Assembly (NCBI GenBank): GCA_024278035.1
Contig: JAJRUA010000089.1
Coordinates: 1 to 24,063, forward strand
Source of the DNA: Planctomycetota bacterium
Lineage (GTDB): Bacteria; Planctomycetota; Planctomycetia; Pirellulales; Lacipirellulaceae
DNA length: 24,063 bases
Direction: 5' to 3'
The position numbers and the translations under genes were made by a program. A model generated the notes under the pieces. The model was not told where the DNA came from, searched no databases, and saw nothing but the letters and a program-made list of their open reading frames with translations. Position 1 is the stretch's first letter, and the number at the start of each line of letters is the position of its first letter. Below are positions 1-7,500 of the stretch, in pieces.

Positions 1-584
1 CCGGCATGGTACGCCGTGTTGCTGAAGAGTGCTTCATGCCGTTCACTGTCGGCGGAGGGATTCGGACACTTGAAGATGCTCGCCGATTGATTCAGGCGGG
101 GGCGGAGAAAGTGAGCATCAACTCGGCAGCGGTCGTGACGCCCGAACTTATTACCGAAGTCTCCCGGGCGTTTGGCTCCTGTGCGACGGTGGTGAATATC
201 GACCCGAAGCGAATCAAAAACGAAGAGGGCACCGAACGCTGGGAAGTTTTCATCAGTGGCGGAAGAAAGCCGACCGGCTTAGAGGCCGTGGCTTGGGCCC
301 AAGAAGTTGAACGCCTCGGTGCGGGTGAGATCGTGCTCACTTGCATGGATGCCGACGGAACCAAGGAGGGCTACGACCTGGAGATCACCCGGGCCGTGGC
401 CGAAGCGGTCGGCGTGCCGGTCGTGGCGAGCGGCGGCGCAGGCCATCCTGACCACCTGGCCGACGCCATTCTCAAAGGCAAAGCCTCAGCAGCCCTGGCA
501 GCCAGCATTTTTCACTTTGGCGAGTTCTCGATCGCGGAGACGAAACGCCGGATGCACGAACGGGGCGTTCCGGTCCGTCTGTAG
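1..584 (+). CDS. hisF: HisF, imidazole glycerol phosphate synthase cyclase subunit (5' truncated)
   Basis: HisF condenses PRFAR with ammonia delivered by HisH to give imidazole glycerol phosphate and AICAR, linking histidine and purine synthesis in the cytoplasm. The reading frame is open from the window edge, so the start and the first ~60 residues, including the N-terminal catalytic Asp, lie outside. What remains is the (beta/alpha)8-barrel from strand 3 onward: the first phosphate-binding loop (VGGGI), then VSINSAA, then VVNIDPKR, whose Asp corresponds to the second catalytic Asp (D130 in Thermotoga HisF). These are followed by [20 protein letters not shown] and the second phosphate-binding loop VASGGAG. 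The C-terminus ([14 protein letters not shown] to VPVRL) matches the normal end of the family. The first Met in the window (position 6) is internal, not the start. No other his gene is visible. The stop is followed after 7 bp by a REP-like palindrome. Confidence 0.96.
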   Translation, partial: GMVRRVAEECFMPFTVGGGIRTLEDARRLIQAGAEKVSINSAAVVTPELITEVSRAFGSCATVVNIDPKRIKNEEGTERWEVFISGGRKPTGLEAVAWAQEVERLGAGEIVLTCMDADGTKEGYDLEITRAVAEAVGVPVVASGGAGHPDHLADAILKGKASAALAASIFHFGEFSIAETKRRMHERGVPVRL

Positions 585-591
585 ATTTTCC

Positions 592-685
592 GGCGAGCGG
601 CCGGGCGTCAGCCCCCCCCCGATAAAAGCGGTGGCAACGCCAACGAATCCGAAAATATCGGGGGGCCGACGCCCGCTCGCTCGCC
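592..685. repeat. REP-like palindromic element, family A copy 1
   Basis: A ~31-base left arm (GGCGAGCGGCCGGGCGTCAG, then a C-run and GATA, 592-623) pairs with an inverted right arm at 655-685 (TATCGGGGGGCCGACGCCCG onward). The loop contains AAAAGCGGTGGCAACG. The same left arm recurs at 7301 and 24022. It lies 7 bp after the hisF stop. It could act as a 3'-end RNA structure or be a REP/RAYT-type mobile palindrome; no transposase is in the window. Confidence 0.8.
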
Positions 686-819
686 TAAAAACGTGCTCTT
701 CAGACCCTCAAAAATCGCCCGTAAGCCGGTTTTGGAGACTCCCCACCCCGAAAGTTCCGTGTAAACTAGAAGGTTTCCCCCCCGCTGCCGGCGGGGACGT
801 ACTGGAAGTCGGAACTTGA

Positions 820-830
820 AGGAAGTGAGA
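820..830 (+). promoter_or_regulatory. Ribosome binding site of the PilT-like gene
   Basis: AAGGAAGTGAG lies 4-14 bases ahead of the ATG at 835. It is one of the few clear purine-rich Shine-Dalgarno sequences in this window and supports that start. Confidence 0.5.
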
Positions 831-834
831 GGCT

Positions 835-1983
835 ATGGCCAACATCTCCGATGCGGTCAAAAGTGGGTTGATCCCCAACACGACGGAGCTTGATGTCAAC
901 AAGCTCTTCCGTGCCTGCGTTAAACTCGAAGCGAGTGACTTGCACCTCAAGGTCGGCAGGCCGCCGTTGGTGCGCATCGGCGGTACGTTGCGACCGATGC
1001 AACGGGGACCGATCGAAGATGATGAAATGGTAGGATTGCTCCTGCCACTCATGAACGATCGAAACCGAAAGATATTTGACCGCGATGGTGGTGCCGACTT
1101 TGCACACACGCTGGAGGTGGAGGATGTGAAGTGGCGGTTCCGCGTCAATCTCTTTCAGCAGCTAGGCCACATTGGTCTCGTCGCCCGACGGGTCAACAGT
1201 TTTATTCCGGACTTCGAGGGGCTCAATCTTCCCCCCTCGGTCGAAAATCTTTGCAAGTTCGACCAAGGCATGGTCCTTTTGGCGGGCGTCACCGGCTCGG
1301 GCAAGAGTACGACGATCGGTTCGATGCTCAATTGGATCAATGCCCGCTATCGAAAGCACATTCTCACGCTTGAGGATCCGATCGAGTTTGTCTTTACCGA
1401 AGACAAGTGCCTTATTAACCAACGTGAAGTCGGTCTTGATGTGATTGACTTTGAGGTCGGCATGAAGCACGCTGTTCGTGAAGACCCCGATATCATTCTC
1501 GTTGGCGAAATGCGGGATAAAGAAACGTTCCTTACGGCGATCCACGCGGCGGAGACAGGGCACTTGGTTTTTGGAACGATCCACGCCTCCAGTGCCGCGA
1601 CTACGATTGGTCGTATTCTTGACCTCTTTCCGCAAGATATGCACTCGGCGCTCCGTAGTGCAATCGCCTTTAATATGAAGGGCATTGTTGCCCAGAAATT
1701 GCTTAAGAGCATCAAGCCGGGTGTGAGTCGGGTGCCATCGGTCGAGATCATGAATTTCACTCCGACCGTGCAGAAATTGGTCCTCGAAGAACAAGATGAA
1801 AAACTAGGCGATGCAATTCGCATTGGAGCTGAAGACGGAATGCAGGACTTTACGCAAAGCCTCAAGTCGCTGGTGGACCAAGAACTAATCAACCGTGAAA
1901 TAGCAATGGAAGTCGCTCCCAACCGTGAGGCCCTCAAGATGGCCCTCAAAGGCATTAACGTCTCACAAGGTGGTATTCTCTGA
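835..1983 (+). CDS. PilT/PilU-type secretion-superfamily ATPase
   Basis: A 382-residue member of the PilT/GspE hexameric ATPase family, probably cytoplasmic, which in known systems powers pilus retraction or assembly. The N-terminal PAS-like half (about 20-120) includes LEASDLHLKVGRPP, typical of PilT. The nucleotide-binding core is intact: Walker A GVTGSGKS (151-158), Asp box TLEDPIEF (178-185), Walker B DPDIILVGEMRD (217-228) and His box TGHLVFGTIHAS (241-252). There is no tetracysteine zinc motif, and the length is close to PilT (~345-380 aa) rather than PilB/GspE, so a retraction-type motor is the better guess. A purine-rich RBS precedes the ATG. Its stop overlaps the next start (TGATG), so translational coupling with the pseudo-ATPase is likely. 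No pilin, PilC, PilM-Q or prepilin peptidase gene lies nearby. The family is certain; the biological role is not. Confidence 0.9.
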   Translation: MANISDAVKSGLIPNTTELDVNKLFRACVKLEASDLHLKVGRPPLVRIGGTLRPMQRGPIEDDEMVGLLLPLMNDRNRKIFDRDGGADFAHTLEVEDVKWRFRVNLFQQLGHIGLVARRVNSFIPDFEGLNLPPSVENLCKFDQGMVLLAGVTGSGKSTTIGSMLNWINARYRKHILTLEDPIEFVFTEDKCLINQREVGLDVIDFEVGMKHAVREDPDIILVGEMRDKETFLTAIHAAETGHLVFGTIHASSAATTIGRILDLFPQDMHSALRSAIAFNMKGIVAQKLLKSIKPGVSRVPSVEIMNFTPTVQKLVLEEQDEKLGDAIRIGAEDGMQDFTQSLKSLVDQELINREIAMEVAPNREALKMALKGINVSQGGIL

Positions 1984-3947
1984 TGAGGCAGATTTTACAG
2001 ATGCGGATGGAACCGATGGTTTTACGTTCGACGAGCTGGCGTGCAATTTTGGCTTTGTCCCTTGCAGTGACGCTATTGGCTCTTACGCCTTGTAGTGCCC
2101 ATGCGCAGATAGGCCTGGGCGAAGTTCTTGAGACGCAGAACATTCGCAGCGAGATGGAAGGTGGCAAATCGCGTCGAAAGCGTAGTCAACCGGCAGACGA
2201 CACGGCTGCTACCACCCAAGAGTCTGCCGAAGAAGGACCGGCTACCCCCCCCGCCAAACCGGCAGTCCGGGCGGACAAGTGGAACGATAAACACTCAATT
2301 CAGCGTATGAAAAAACCTTCGGCAGCATGGCCCAAGCTGCTGATCGTTATCGCACTGTTCCTTGTTTGGGTTCGGTCAGCCGACTGGATCAATCGCGATG
2401 CTCAGTATTTCAAGCTGGGGCACGACGTGTGGAATCCGGTAGCCGTTGTCCCGTTTGCGCTAGCGTTTTTAATCTCGCCACTCATTCCTAATTTTGCCGT
2501 GAGCGCCTCGCTGATGGGGCTCGCCTGGATCGTGCCGTTTGGCCTTTATGTGGCTAAGCACAACGGCTCGGTCGAACCGCACCAAAAAATATTTACCCGC
2601 GATTGGTTCCGCTTCCAGATGGCCAGCGGTCTCAAAGCGGCAGGCTTTAAGGTTTCGACGGAAAAGGAGGCGGACTACATGCGTGGTCCCGAAGTCGATT
2701 TGTACGCTTTGGGTGCCAGTGATGAGCGTGACAACCAAGCCAACCTGATTACCGCCCGACAATCGCCCGGGTACGTGCTGGTTAAAGAGCTGATTGCGGA
2801 CATGGTCACCCGAGGCAGTAACCGAGTGCTTATGGATTATGGCCAAGAGGCGGTTTCCGTTCGGCAGATGATCGATGGCGTTTGGCAAACGGGGGAGCCG
2901 CGCGACCGGGAGTCGGGCGACGTAATGCTTGCCGTGATGAAGCAACTGGCGAATCTGAACGTTTCCGAACGTCGAGCGAAGCAAGAAGGGGACTTCGGTG
3001 CCGGCTACAAGAAGAAAAAATATCTATTGCCCCTTACCAGCCAAGGGACGAAGACGGGTGAACGGGTGACCGTCTCGCTCCGTGGCGGCAAACAGAAGGA
3101 CCACGCCACCTTCGAGCAACTGGGTATGCGACAACAGCTTCGTGAGAAATGGGTTGAGGTGATGGGAGTCGATCAAGGGGTGATCGTCTTCTCGGCTTTA
3201 CCCGAAGGAGGTTTATCGACGCTTTGCGATGTTGGTTTGTTAGAAACGGATCGCTTGATGCGCGACTTTTTCTCGATCGAAGAGACCCATGATCGGCAGC
3301 GCGACATCGAAAATATCGCGGCTCACTATTACGACGCAAAAGCGGGCGAATCGCCTTCCACGCTCGTTCGTACGCTCTCGCTGAAGTACCCCGATGTTTA
3401 TGTCGTACGAGACCTCGTCAACGAAGAATCGGCCAAGCAGTTGATGACCGAAGTCACTGAGGAAGAGCGGCTGCTCGTGACATGTGTCCACGCCAAGGAA
3501 GCACCGGAGGCACTTTTGCGAGCATTGCAAAAGAAATTGCCCCATCGTGATTTCGCGGAACAGGTGGTGGCCGTTCTCAACACCCGGTTGGTTCGGTTGC
3601 TTTGCGACGATTGCAAAATTGGCTATACCCCGAAGCCCGAACTTCTGAAGAAGCTGGGTATTCCTTCCGGCAAAGTGGAACAACTCTACCGTGCACCCAA
3701 AGGGGACGAGATCGACAAGCCGTGTAAGTCGTGCCATGGGATCGGCTTCAGCGGACGAACCGGCCTTTTCGAGATGCTCGTCGTCAACGACCAAGTCCGT
3801 GAAGTGCTACTGAAACAACCGAAGCTTGAAATCTTACGCAAAGCGTCCCGCGCCGCGGGAATGCGAACCTTACAAGAAGAAGGTATTTTGCTCGTTGCGA
3901 AAGGAGTGACTTCGCTACCCGAATTGAGCCGTGTTTTGAAAATGTAA
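1983..3947 (+). CDS. Membrane-anchored GspE/PilB-like pseudo-ATPase
   Basis: 654 residues if the coupled ATG is used; Met12 is an alternative start directly before the predicted signal peptide, which ends SAHA-Q near residue 41. Then come a polar Pro/Glu-rich stretch (~45-110) and three hydrophobic segments (~115-132, 150-168, 171-191), which would place the rest in the cytoplasm. Residues ~210-654 align by eye with GspE/PilB. Where Walker A is expected the protein reads SALPEGGLST (404-413), with no GxGK[ST]. The Asp box is SIEETH (431-436). The Walker B region is KYPDVYVVRD, lacking the catalytic Glu of VGExRD. The His-box region reads ERLLVTCVHAKEAPEAL. The C-terminal zinc motif is kept (C541, C544, C581, C584), as is GRTGLFEML. 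I infer that it cannot hydrolyse ATP and serves as a scaffold or partner, perhaps for the adjacent PilT-like motor. The alternative is a GspE-related protein with unrecognised activity. Confidence 0.8.
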   Translation: MRQILQMRMEPMVLRSTSWRAILALSLAVTLLALTPCSAHAQIGLGEVLETQNIRSEMEGGKSRRKRSQPADDTAATTQESAEEGPATPPAKPAVRADKWNDKHSIQRMKKPSAAWPKLLIVIALFLVWVRSADWINRDAQYFKLGHDVWNPVAVVPFALAFLISPLIPNFAVSASLMGLAWIVPFGLYVAKHNGSVEPHQKIFTRDWFRFQMASGLKAAGFKVSTEKEADYMRGPEVDLYALGASDERDNQANLITARQSPGYVLVKELIADMVTRGSNRVLMDYGQEAVSVRQMIDGVWQTGEPRDRESGDVMLAVMKQLANLNVSERRAKQEGDFGAGYKKKKYLLPLTSQGTKTGERVTVSLRGGKQKDHATFEQLGMRQQLREKWVEVMGVDQGVIVFSALPEGGLSTLCDVGLLETDRLMRDFFSIEETHDRQRDIENIAAHYYDAKAGESPSTLVRTLSLKYPDVYVVRDLVNEESAKQLMTEVTEEERLLVTCVHAKEAPEALLRALQKKLPHRDFAEQVVAVLNTRLVRLLCDDCKIGYTPKPELLKKLGIPSGKVEQLYRAPKGDEIDKPCKSCHGIGFSGRTGLFEMLVVNDQVREVLLKQPKLEILRKASRAAGMRTLQEEGILLVAKGVTSLPELSRVLKM

Positions 3948-3975
3948 TTGAAAAAAAGTCGATGGCGGGCCGTTG

Positions 3976-4082
3976 GTAGTGGGCAGAACGCGTAAGCGAT
4001 TCTTCGGGTTCACTGCCGAATGCCCACTCGAAACCTCCGGGGCCTTACGGCACCCGGCTCGCCTTTCCCTACTGCCCACTAC
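3976..4082. repeat. Inverted repeat in spacer, GTAGTGGGCAG arms
   Basis: GTAGTGGGCAG (3976-3986) is repeated as a perfect 11-bp inverted copy at 4072-4082, ending 8 bp before the CvpA-like start. A third copy of the TGCCCACT core lies at 4020. The span fills almost the whole 143-bp spacer between the pseudo-ATPase and the CvpA-like gene. It may be a mobile palindrome or a 5'-UTR hairpin that can sequester the next start. Confidence 0.6.
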
Positions 4083-4090
4083 TTCCCCCC

Positions 4091-4711
4091 ATGTATTTCA
4101 TAATCGCTGCGATTCTGTTCTTCGCCTGCTTCGCCATGATGGTAGCTGAAGGGATTTGGAACAATCTGTTATCGCTGATGACAATCGTTATCGCTGGCGT
4201 GACGGCATTTGGAATCTACCAACCGATCACGATTTGGGCCGACGAATCAACGGGCGGGTCATATACCTACTTGCTCGACTTGCTCATCATTTGGGGCCTC
4301 TTCGCAGCGATTGCGGGCATTTTGAAGATGGTTGCACAGTTCTTGTCGAAATATAAAGTCGCTTTCCCGCCGGCCGTCGATCGGTTTGGAGGAGCAGGCG
4401 TTGGCTTGGTGGCGGCGTACCTTCTGTGTGGCTTTGCAATGGCAACGCTCCACATGGCCCCACTTACGCACGATGCCTTCAGTGGCAAGTTCATTTACGG
4501 CAACTCGGTGAAAGAAGTCCGACAGGAAATGGCCAACACGTCGAAAATCACGACTCCCGACATGGGTTGGCTTAGCTTGACGTCAACGCTCTTATCGTCC
4601 AATCGCTGGGGGGGGGGAGGCGCTGTTTTTTCCGCTCCGCTTTACGTTCACACCTATGCAAAGCACCGCAAGGTTTTTGAGTCGATCGAAAAATCGATCG
4701 TCAAGCGGTAG
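4091..4711 (+). CDS. CvpA-like integral membrane protein
   Basis: A 206-residue inner-membrane protein with four hydrophobic segments at about residues 2-20, 25-43, 58-82 and 97-121, followed by a ~85-residue polar tail. The pattern (an early W-NLLSL segment, small soluble linkers, GGxGVGLVAAYLLCGFAM in the last helix) resembles the CvpA/colicin V production family. CvpA proteins are linked to envelope homeostasis and, in E. coli, to colicin V export, but their molecular activity is unknown. Overall sequence similarity is weak by eye, so this is a fold-level call. There is no evident Shine-Dalgarno sequence, and the ATG follows a pyrimidine run. It lies downstream of the PilT-like/pseudo-ATPase pair on the same strand, beyond a palindromic spacer. 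A G10 tract at 4608-4617 lies inside the gene near residue 175; a slip there would change only the last ~35 residues. Confidence 0.65.
   Translation: MYFIIAAILFFACFAMMVAEGIWNNLLSLMTIVIAGVTAFGIYQPITIWADESTGGSYTYLLDLLIIWGLFAAIAGILKMVAQFLSKYKVAFPPAVDRFGGAGVGLVAAYLLCGFAMATLHMAPLTHDAFSGKFIYGNSVKEVRQEMANTSKITTPDMGWLSLTSTLLSSNRWGGGGAVFSAPLYVHTYAKHRKVFESIEKSIVKR
4608..4617 (+). repeat. G10 homopolymer inside CvpA-like gene
   Basis: Ten consecutive G bases encode part of WGGGG. Tracts of this length can slip during replication and could switch the C-terminal tail of the CvpA-like protein. As given, the frame is open across it. Confidence 0.7.
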
Positions 4712-4737
4712 TCCAACGCAGAGCCCGGAGAAAGGCA

Positions 4738-4796
4738 AAGAGTTGCTAGTTACAAGATGCCATCCGGAAACTAGCGCCCAGCAACTAGCAACTCTT
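4738..4796. repeat. Inverted repeat, AAGAGTTGCTAGTT arms
   Basis: A perfect 14-bp inverted repeat: AAGAGTTGCTAGTT (4738-4751) and AACTAGCAACTCTT (4783-4796), with a 31-base loop containing another AACTAGC. It sits in the 142-bp spacer between the CvpA-like gene and the DUF4190-like gene. It has no T-run, so it is not an obvious intrinsic terminator. Confidence 0.75.
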
Positions 4797-4853
4797 CGTC
4801 CCCTATATCCGATATCCCCTTTCCCCTCTCTTGACTGTTGCAAGGATCGCAAG

Positions 4854-5576
4854 ATGGCATCCGATTTTGACCAGCTCCCCGACAACTCCCTGGAAGCGGC
4901 CGAGTACCGTTCGCTCAGCCCCGTAGCGATCCTTGGATTGGTGCTCGGTCTGTTGTCGCCGCTTGCTTTGGTGACGCCGTTTCTTATGCCATTGCCAGTC
5001 GTTGCGGTCCTTCTCTCTTGGATCGCTGCTCGGTCGATTCGGAAGTCCCCTGAAACAAAAGCGGGATTCGGCTTGGCACTAGCGGGGCTTGGCCTGTCGG
5101 TGGCGGTTCTTGGAGCGATCTACGCCCGAGGCTATGTCGCGACCATCCTCCAACAATCGGCTGCCGAACGGGTGGCGGCGCAATTCTTAAAACGATTGCG
5201 AAGCGGGGATATTGCCGGCGCCTACGATCTGAAGCAGGAGCACCACAAACGACTTCCTACCGCGGAAGCAGCCGCCATTTTTTACGAGGCTAATGAAGAG
5301 GCGGCTCAGCAACTGGCAGAATTCGCGGACAATCCGGCTGTTCGATGCTTAGCCAGTGGGGACGATCCCAAAATACTTCGACGCCTCGAAGTACAAAAAT
5401 TGCGGTACGGGAAATTCGCTACTGGAATTGTCTATAGGACGTCGGAGGAAGGGGCCGCCGAAGAGAAACAGCGGGAAGTGAGCCTTATCCTTGAACGAAG
5501 CTCCCCTCGGGCTTCGCGGCCCGCTTGGCGAGTAACGAACTTCGAGTTTGCTGATCTTGTCGGCTCGGGCGGTTAG
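4854..5576 (+). CDS. DUF4190-like membrane protein with extracytoplasmic domain
   Basis: A 240-residue protein. I place the start at the ATG at 4854 because AAGGA lies 8 bases upstream and MASDFDQL begins a sensible N-terminus. The frame is open further upstream (to 4656), but that stretch overlaps the CvpA-like gene and the palindrome and looks non-coding. Residues ~20-90 contain three hydrophobic segments of DUF4190 type: SPVAILGLVLGLLSPLAL, then PLPVVAVLLSWIAARSIRKS, then GFGLALAGLGLSVAVLGAIY. The remaining ~145 residues are soluble, rich in Ala/Glu/Arg, and probably outside the cytoplasm; they may form a small alpha+beta domain ending PAWRVTNFEFADLV. The function is unknown for the family. 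Its position after the CvpA-like gene suggests an envelope role, but that is inference from neighbourhood only. Confidence 0.7.
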   Translation: MASDFDQLPDNSLEAAEYRSLSPVAILGLVLGLLSPLALVTPFLMPLPVVAVLLSWIAARSIRKSPETKAGFGLALAGLGLSVAVLGAIYARGYVATILQQSAAERVAAQFLKRLRSGDIAGAYDLKQEHHKRLPTAEAAAIFYEANEEAAQQLAEFADNPAVRCLASGDDPKILRRLEVQKLRYGKFATGIVYRTSEEGAAEEKQREVSLILERSSPRASRPAWRVTNFEFADLVGSGG

Positions 5577-5878
5577 CAAAACCTACCAGCCCCCTGTCTC
5601 CCTGTGATTTTAAGGGGCTTTGCTGGAAGAACCCTTCCATGCCGCATAGCTTTGCAATCCGAAGGCTTTAGGGGCTTAATTCGGGAGGCATTCGTCCGAT
5701 CTGGGTGAACGGCATGCCAGCAGTCGTCGATGTAGAAACGGATCAGGCGAACCATTTCGTCGCCTGCGATGCTCTGCATGACATCGCTGGCGACCCTGCC
5801 CCCCCCGTTTGCTCGAAGGCCCGTTTGCTCGAAAGAGAAGCTTGCCACGAGCCCCCCCTAAGAAGGAGTCTGAAGGTG
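5577..5878. other. Spacer and probable leader upstream of the porin
   Basis: About 300 bp without a convincing gene. AGCCCC (5589-5594) and GGGGCT (5615-5620) can form a weak stem that might end the preceding transcript. A 16-bp tandem duplication beginning CCGTTTGCTCGAA lies at 5805-5820 and 5821-5836. The porin frame is open through part of this region, but its translation is not signal-peptide-like. No promoter hexamers are clear. Confidence 0.5.
5863..5868 (+). promoter_or_regulatory. Ribosome binding site of the porin
   Basis: AAGGAG lies 10 bases ahead of the ATG at 5879 (7 bases ahead of an in-frame GTG at 5876). It decides the start against the longer open frame reaching back to 5705. 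Confidence 0.7.
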
Positions 5879-7213
5879 ATGATGTTAAAATGGACTATGG
5901 GCGTCGCCCTGGTCGCCCTCGGCAGCAGCTCTGTGCTGGCCGACACGGCGGTCCAAACGGCGTTCGACTATGAGTTGACTTGCTGTGAGACGGCCGCAGA
6001 CTGCGGCGACGGATGTTGTGACGAGCCTTCCTGCGGTCTCACGGATGGCTGTGGAGGCGACGGTTGTTGCGACGATGTTGGCTGCAGCTCTTGCTGTGGC
6101 GGTGGTGGTTGCTCCCTGCTGGGCGACTGCTGCCTAGGCGACGCTTGGTCACTCAGTGACGAAGTTTGTGGCCCCTGTGCTCCGTTCACCATCGGTGGCT
6201 GGACTCAGGTCGGTTACCACTCGGATAACGCTCGATTGTCGCGAGTTAATAACGATGGCCTGGCGTTCAACGATCGCCCCGATCGTCTCAACCTGCACCA
6301 ACAGTACTTCTTCGCAGAGAGAGTCGCCCAAGCACCTTCCCACGGTTGGGACTGGGGTTTCCGTGCCGACCTTCTTTACGGTATCGACGCCAGCAAAACA
6401 CAAGCGTTTGGCAACGATCCGGGGAACTGGGATTTCCAAAACGGTTGGGATCGTGGTGGCGGCTACGGCTGGGCGATGCCTCAGTTGTACGGCGAAGTAG
6501 CCTTCGGTGACTGGTCGATCAAGGCGGGCCACTTCTATACGCTCGTCGGTTATGAATCGGTAATGGCTCCTAATAACTTCTTTTACAGCCGCTCATTGAC
6601 TGCGTTCAACAGCGAGCCGTTCACTCACACTGGCGTGTTGGCCACCTACGGCGGCATGGACAACATTGAGGTGTACGGTGGTTGGACCGCTGGCTGGGAC
6701 ACAGGTTTTGACCAATCGCTTAGCGGAAGTAACTTCCTCGGCGGTTTCTCGACAGGCCTGACGAACGACGTGACGTTTACCTACATCACGACGATCGGCA
6801 ACTTGGGTGCTCGTTCGGCTGGCGAGAGTGGCTACAGCCACAGCCTCGTGTTGGACTTCGCGTTGAGCAACAATCTTAACTACGTGATTCAAAGCGATCT
6901 CGTCGGTTACGATGCAACGGTGGCTAATGCGGGTACGAACAATGACCAAATTGGCATCAACCAGTACTTGCTCTACTCGATCAACGATTGCTGGGCCGTT
7001 GGCGGACGTCTTGAGTGGTGGAAGAGCGATGGTTTCAGCTACAACGAAACCACTTTCGGTATCAACTACCGGCCTCATGCCAACCTGATCATTCGTCCTG
7101 AGGTTCGCCACGACTGGACACCGTCCGACGCCGGTGCCGCTGCTCGAGGCTTTGCCAATGCGGATGAGTACAACAACACGTCGTTCGGCATCGATGCGAT
7201 CTTGACTTACTAA
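5879..7213 (+). CDS. Outer-membrane beta-barrel porin (BBP2/OmpL-like) with Cys-rich N-terminal segment
   Basis: A 444-residue secreted protein starting MMLKWTMGVALVALG, with a signal peptide cleaved near VLA-D (residues 21-22). Residues 35-100 form a Cys/Gly/Asp-rich segment with 17 cysteines, five of them as CC pairs. From ~102 to the end the sequence alternates aromatic and polar residues as in beta-strands: FTIGGWTQVGYHSD, WGFRADLLYG, GEVAFGDWSIKAGHFYTLVG, and later NYVIQSDLVGYDA. It ends with a hydrophobic Tyr (IDAILTY), as expected for an outer-membrane barrel. GHFYTLVGYE...FYSRS is characteristic of the putative beta-barrel porin-2 family common in planctomycetes. I infer diffusion of small solutes; the substrate is unknown. 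The Cys segment could crosslink the protein to neighbours or bind metal. The gene is monocistronic, with its own strong RBS and terminator, consistent with high expression. Confidence 0.88.
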   Translation: MMLKWTMGVALVALGSSSVLADTAVQTAFDYELTCCETAADCGDGCCDEPSCGLTDGCGGDGCCDDVGCSSCCGGGGCSLLGDCCLGDAWSLSDEVCGPCAPFTIGGWTQVGYHSDNARLSRVNNDGLAFNDRPDRLNLHQQYFFAERVAQAPSHGWDWGFRADLLYGIDASKTQAFGNDPGNWDFQNGWDRGGGYGWAMPQLYGEVAFGDWSIKAGHFYTLVGYESVMAPNNFFYSRSLTAFNSEPFTHTGVLATYGGMDNIEVYGGWTAGWDTGFDQSLSGSNFLGGFSTGLTNDVTFTYITTIGNLGARSAGESGYSHSLVLDFALSNNLNYVIQSDLVGYDATVANAGTNNDQIGINQYLLYSINDCWAVGGRLEWWKSDGFSYNETTFGINYRPHANLIIRPEVRHDWTPSDAGAAARGFANADEYNNTSFGIDAILTY

Positions 7214-7253
7214 GTAGGCAAGACGACCGACGTAAGCCGTCGGATCAACGAAC

Positions 7254-7291
7254 AACCGCGGGTCGCCAATGGGGCGGCCCGCGGTTTTTTT
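7254..7291 (+). terminator. Rho-independent terminator of the porin gene
   Basis: A GC-rich stem: AACCGCGGGTCGCC (7254-7267), loop AATG, then GGGCGGCCCGCGGTT, running into a T7 tract at 7285-7291. It begins 40 bp after the porin stop. A small CCGACG/CGTCGG hairpin precedes it. Confidence 0.9.
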
Positions 7292-7300
7292 CGTAAATCG

Positions 7301-7391
7301 GGCGAGCGGTGCGGGCGTCAGCCCCCCGGTAAAATCGTTGGCACCATCGGCACTGGGGATCATCGGGCGACTAACGTCCGCACGGCTCGCC
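7301..7391. repeat. REP-like palindromic element, family A copy 2
   Basis: The left arm GGCGAGCGGTGCGGGCGTCA plus GCCCCCCGGTAAAA (from 7301) is imperfectly inverted at 7362-7391 (ending CGCACGGCTCGCC). The arm matches copies at 592 and 24022. It lies 9 bp after the porin terminator, so it is not needed for termination there. Confidence 0.8.
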
Positions 7392-7500
7392 GTTTGCAGC
7401 GTTGTTTCTCCGAACGATTGGGTTTAGGATCGCAGGAGTTCGTTTTTTCGTGCCGAGACGGCATGCCTAGAGATACCCTTCAGCCAGCGGTGATTTTCCT

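Noticed and set aside
732..767. Possible promoter upstream of the PilT-like gene (TTGGAG, TAAACT)
   Set aside because: The spacing is 24 bp, outside the sigma-70 range.
5705..5878. Extended N-terminus of the porin
   Set aside because: The extension lacks a signal peptide. The strong AAGGAG and the signal peptide point to 5879.
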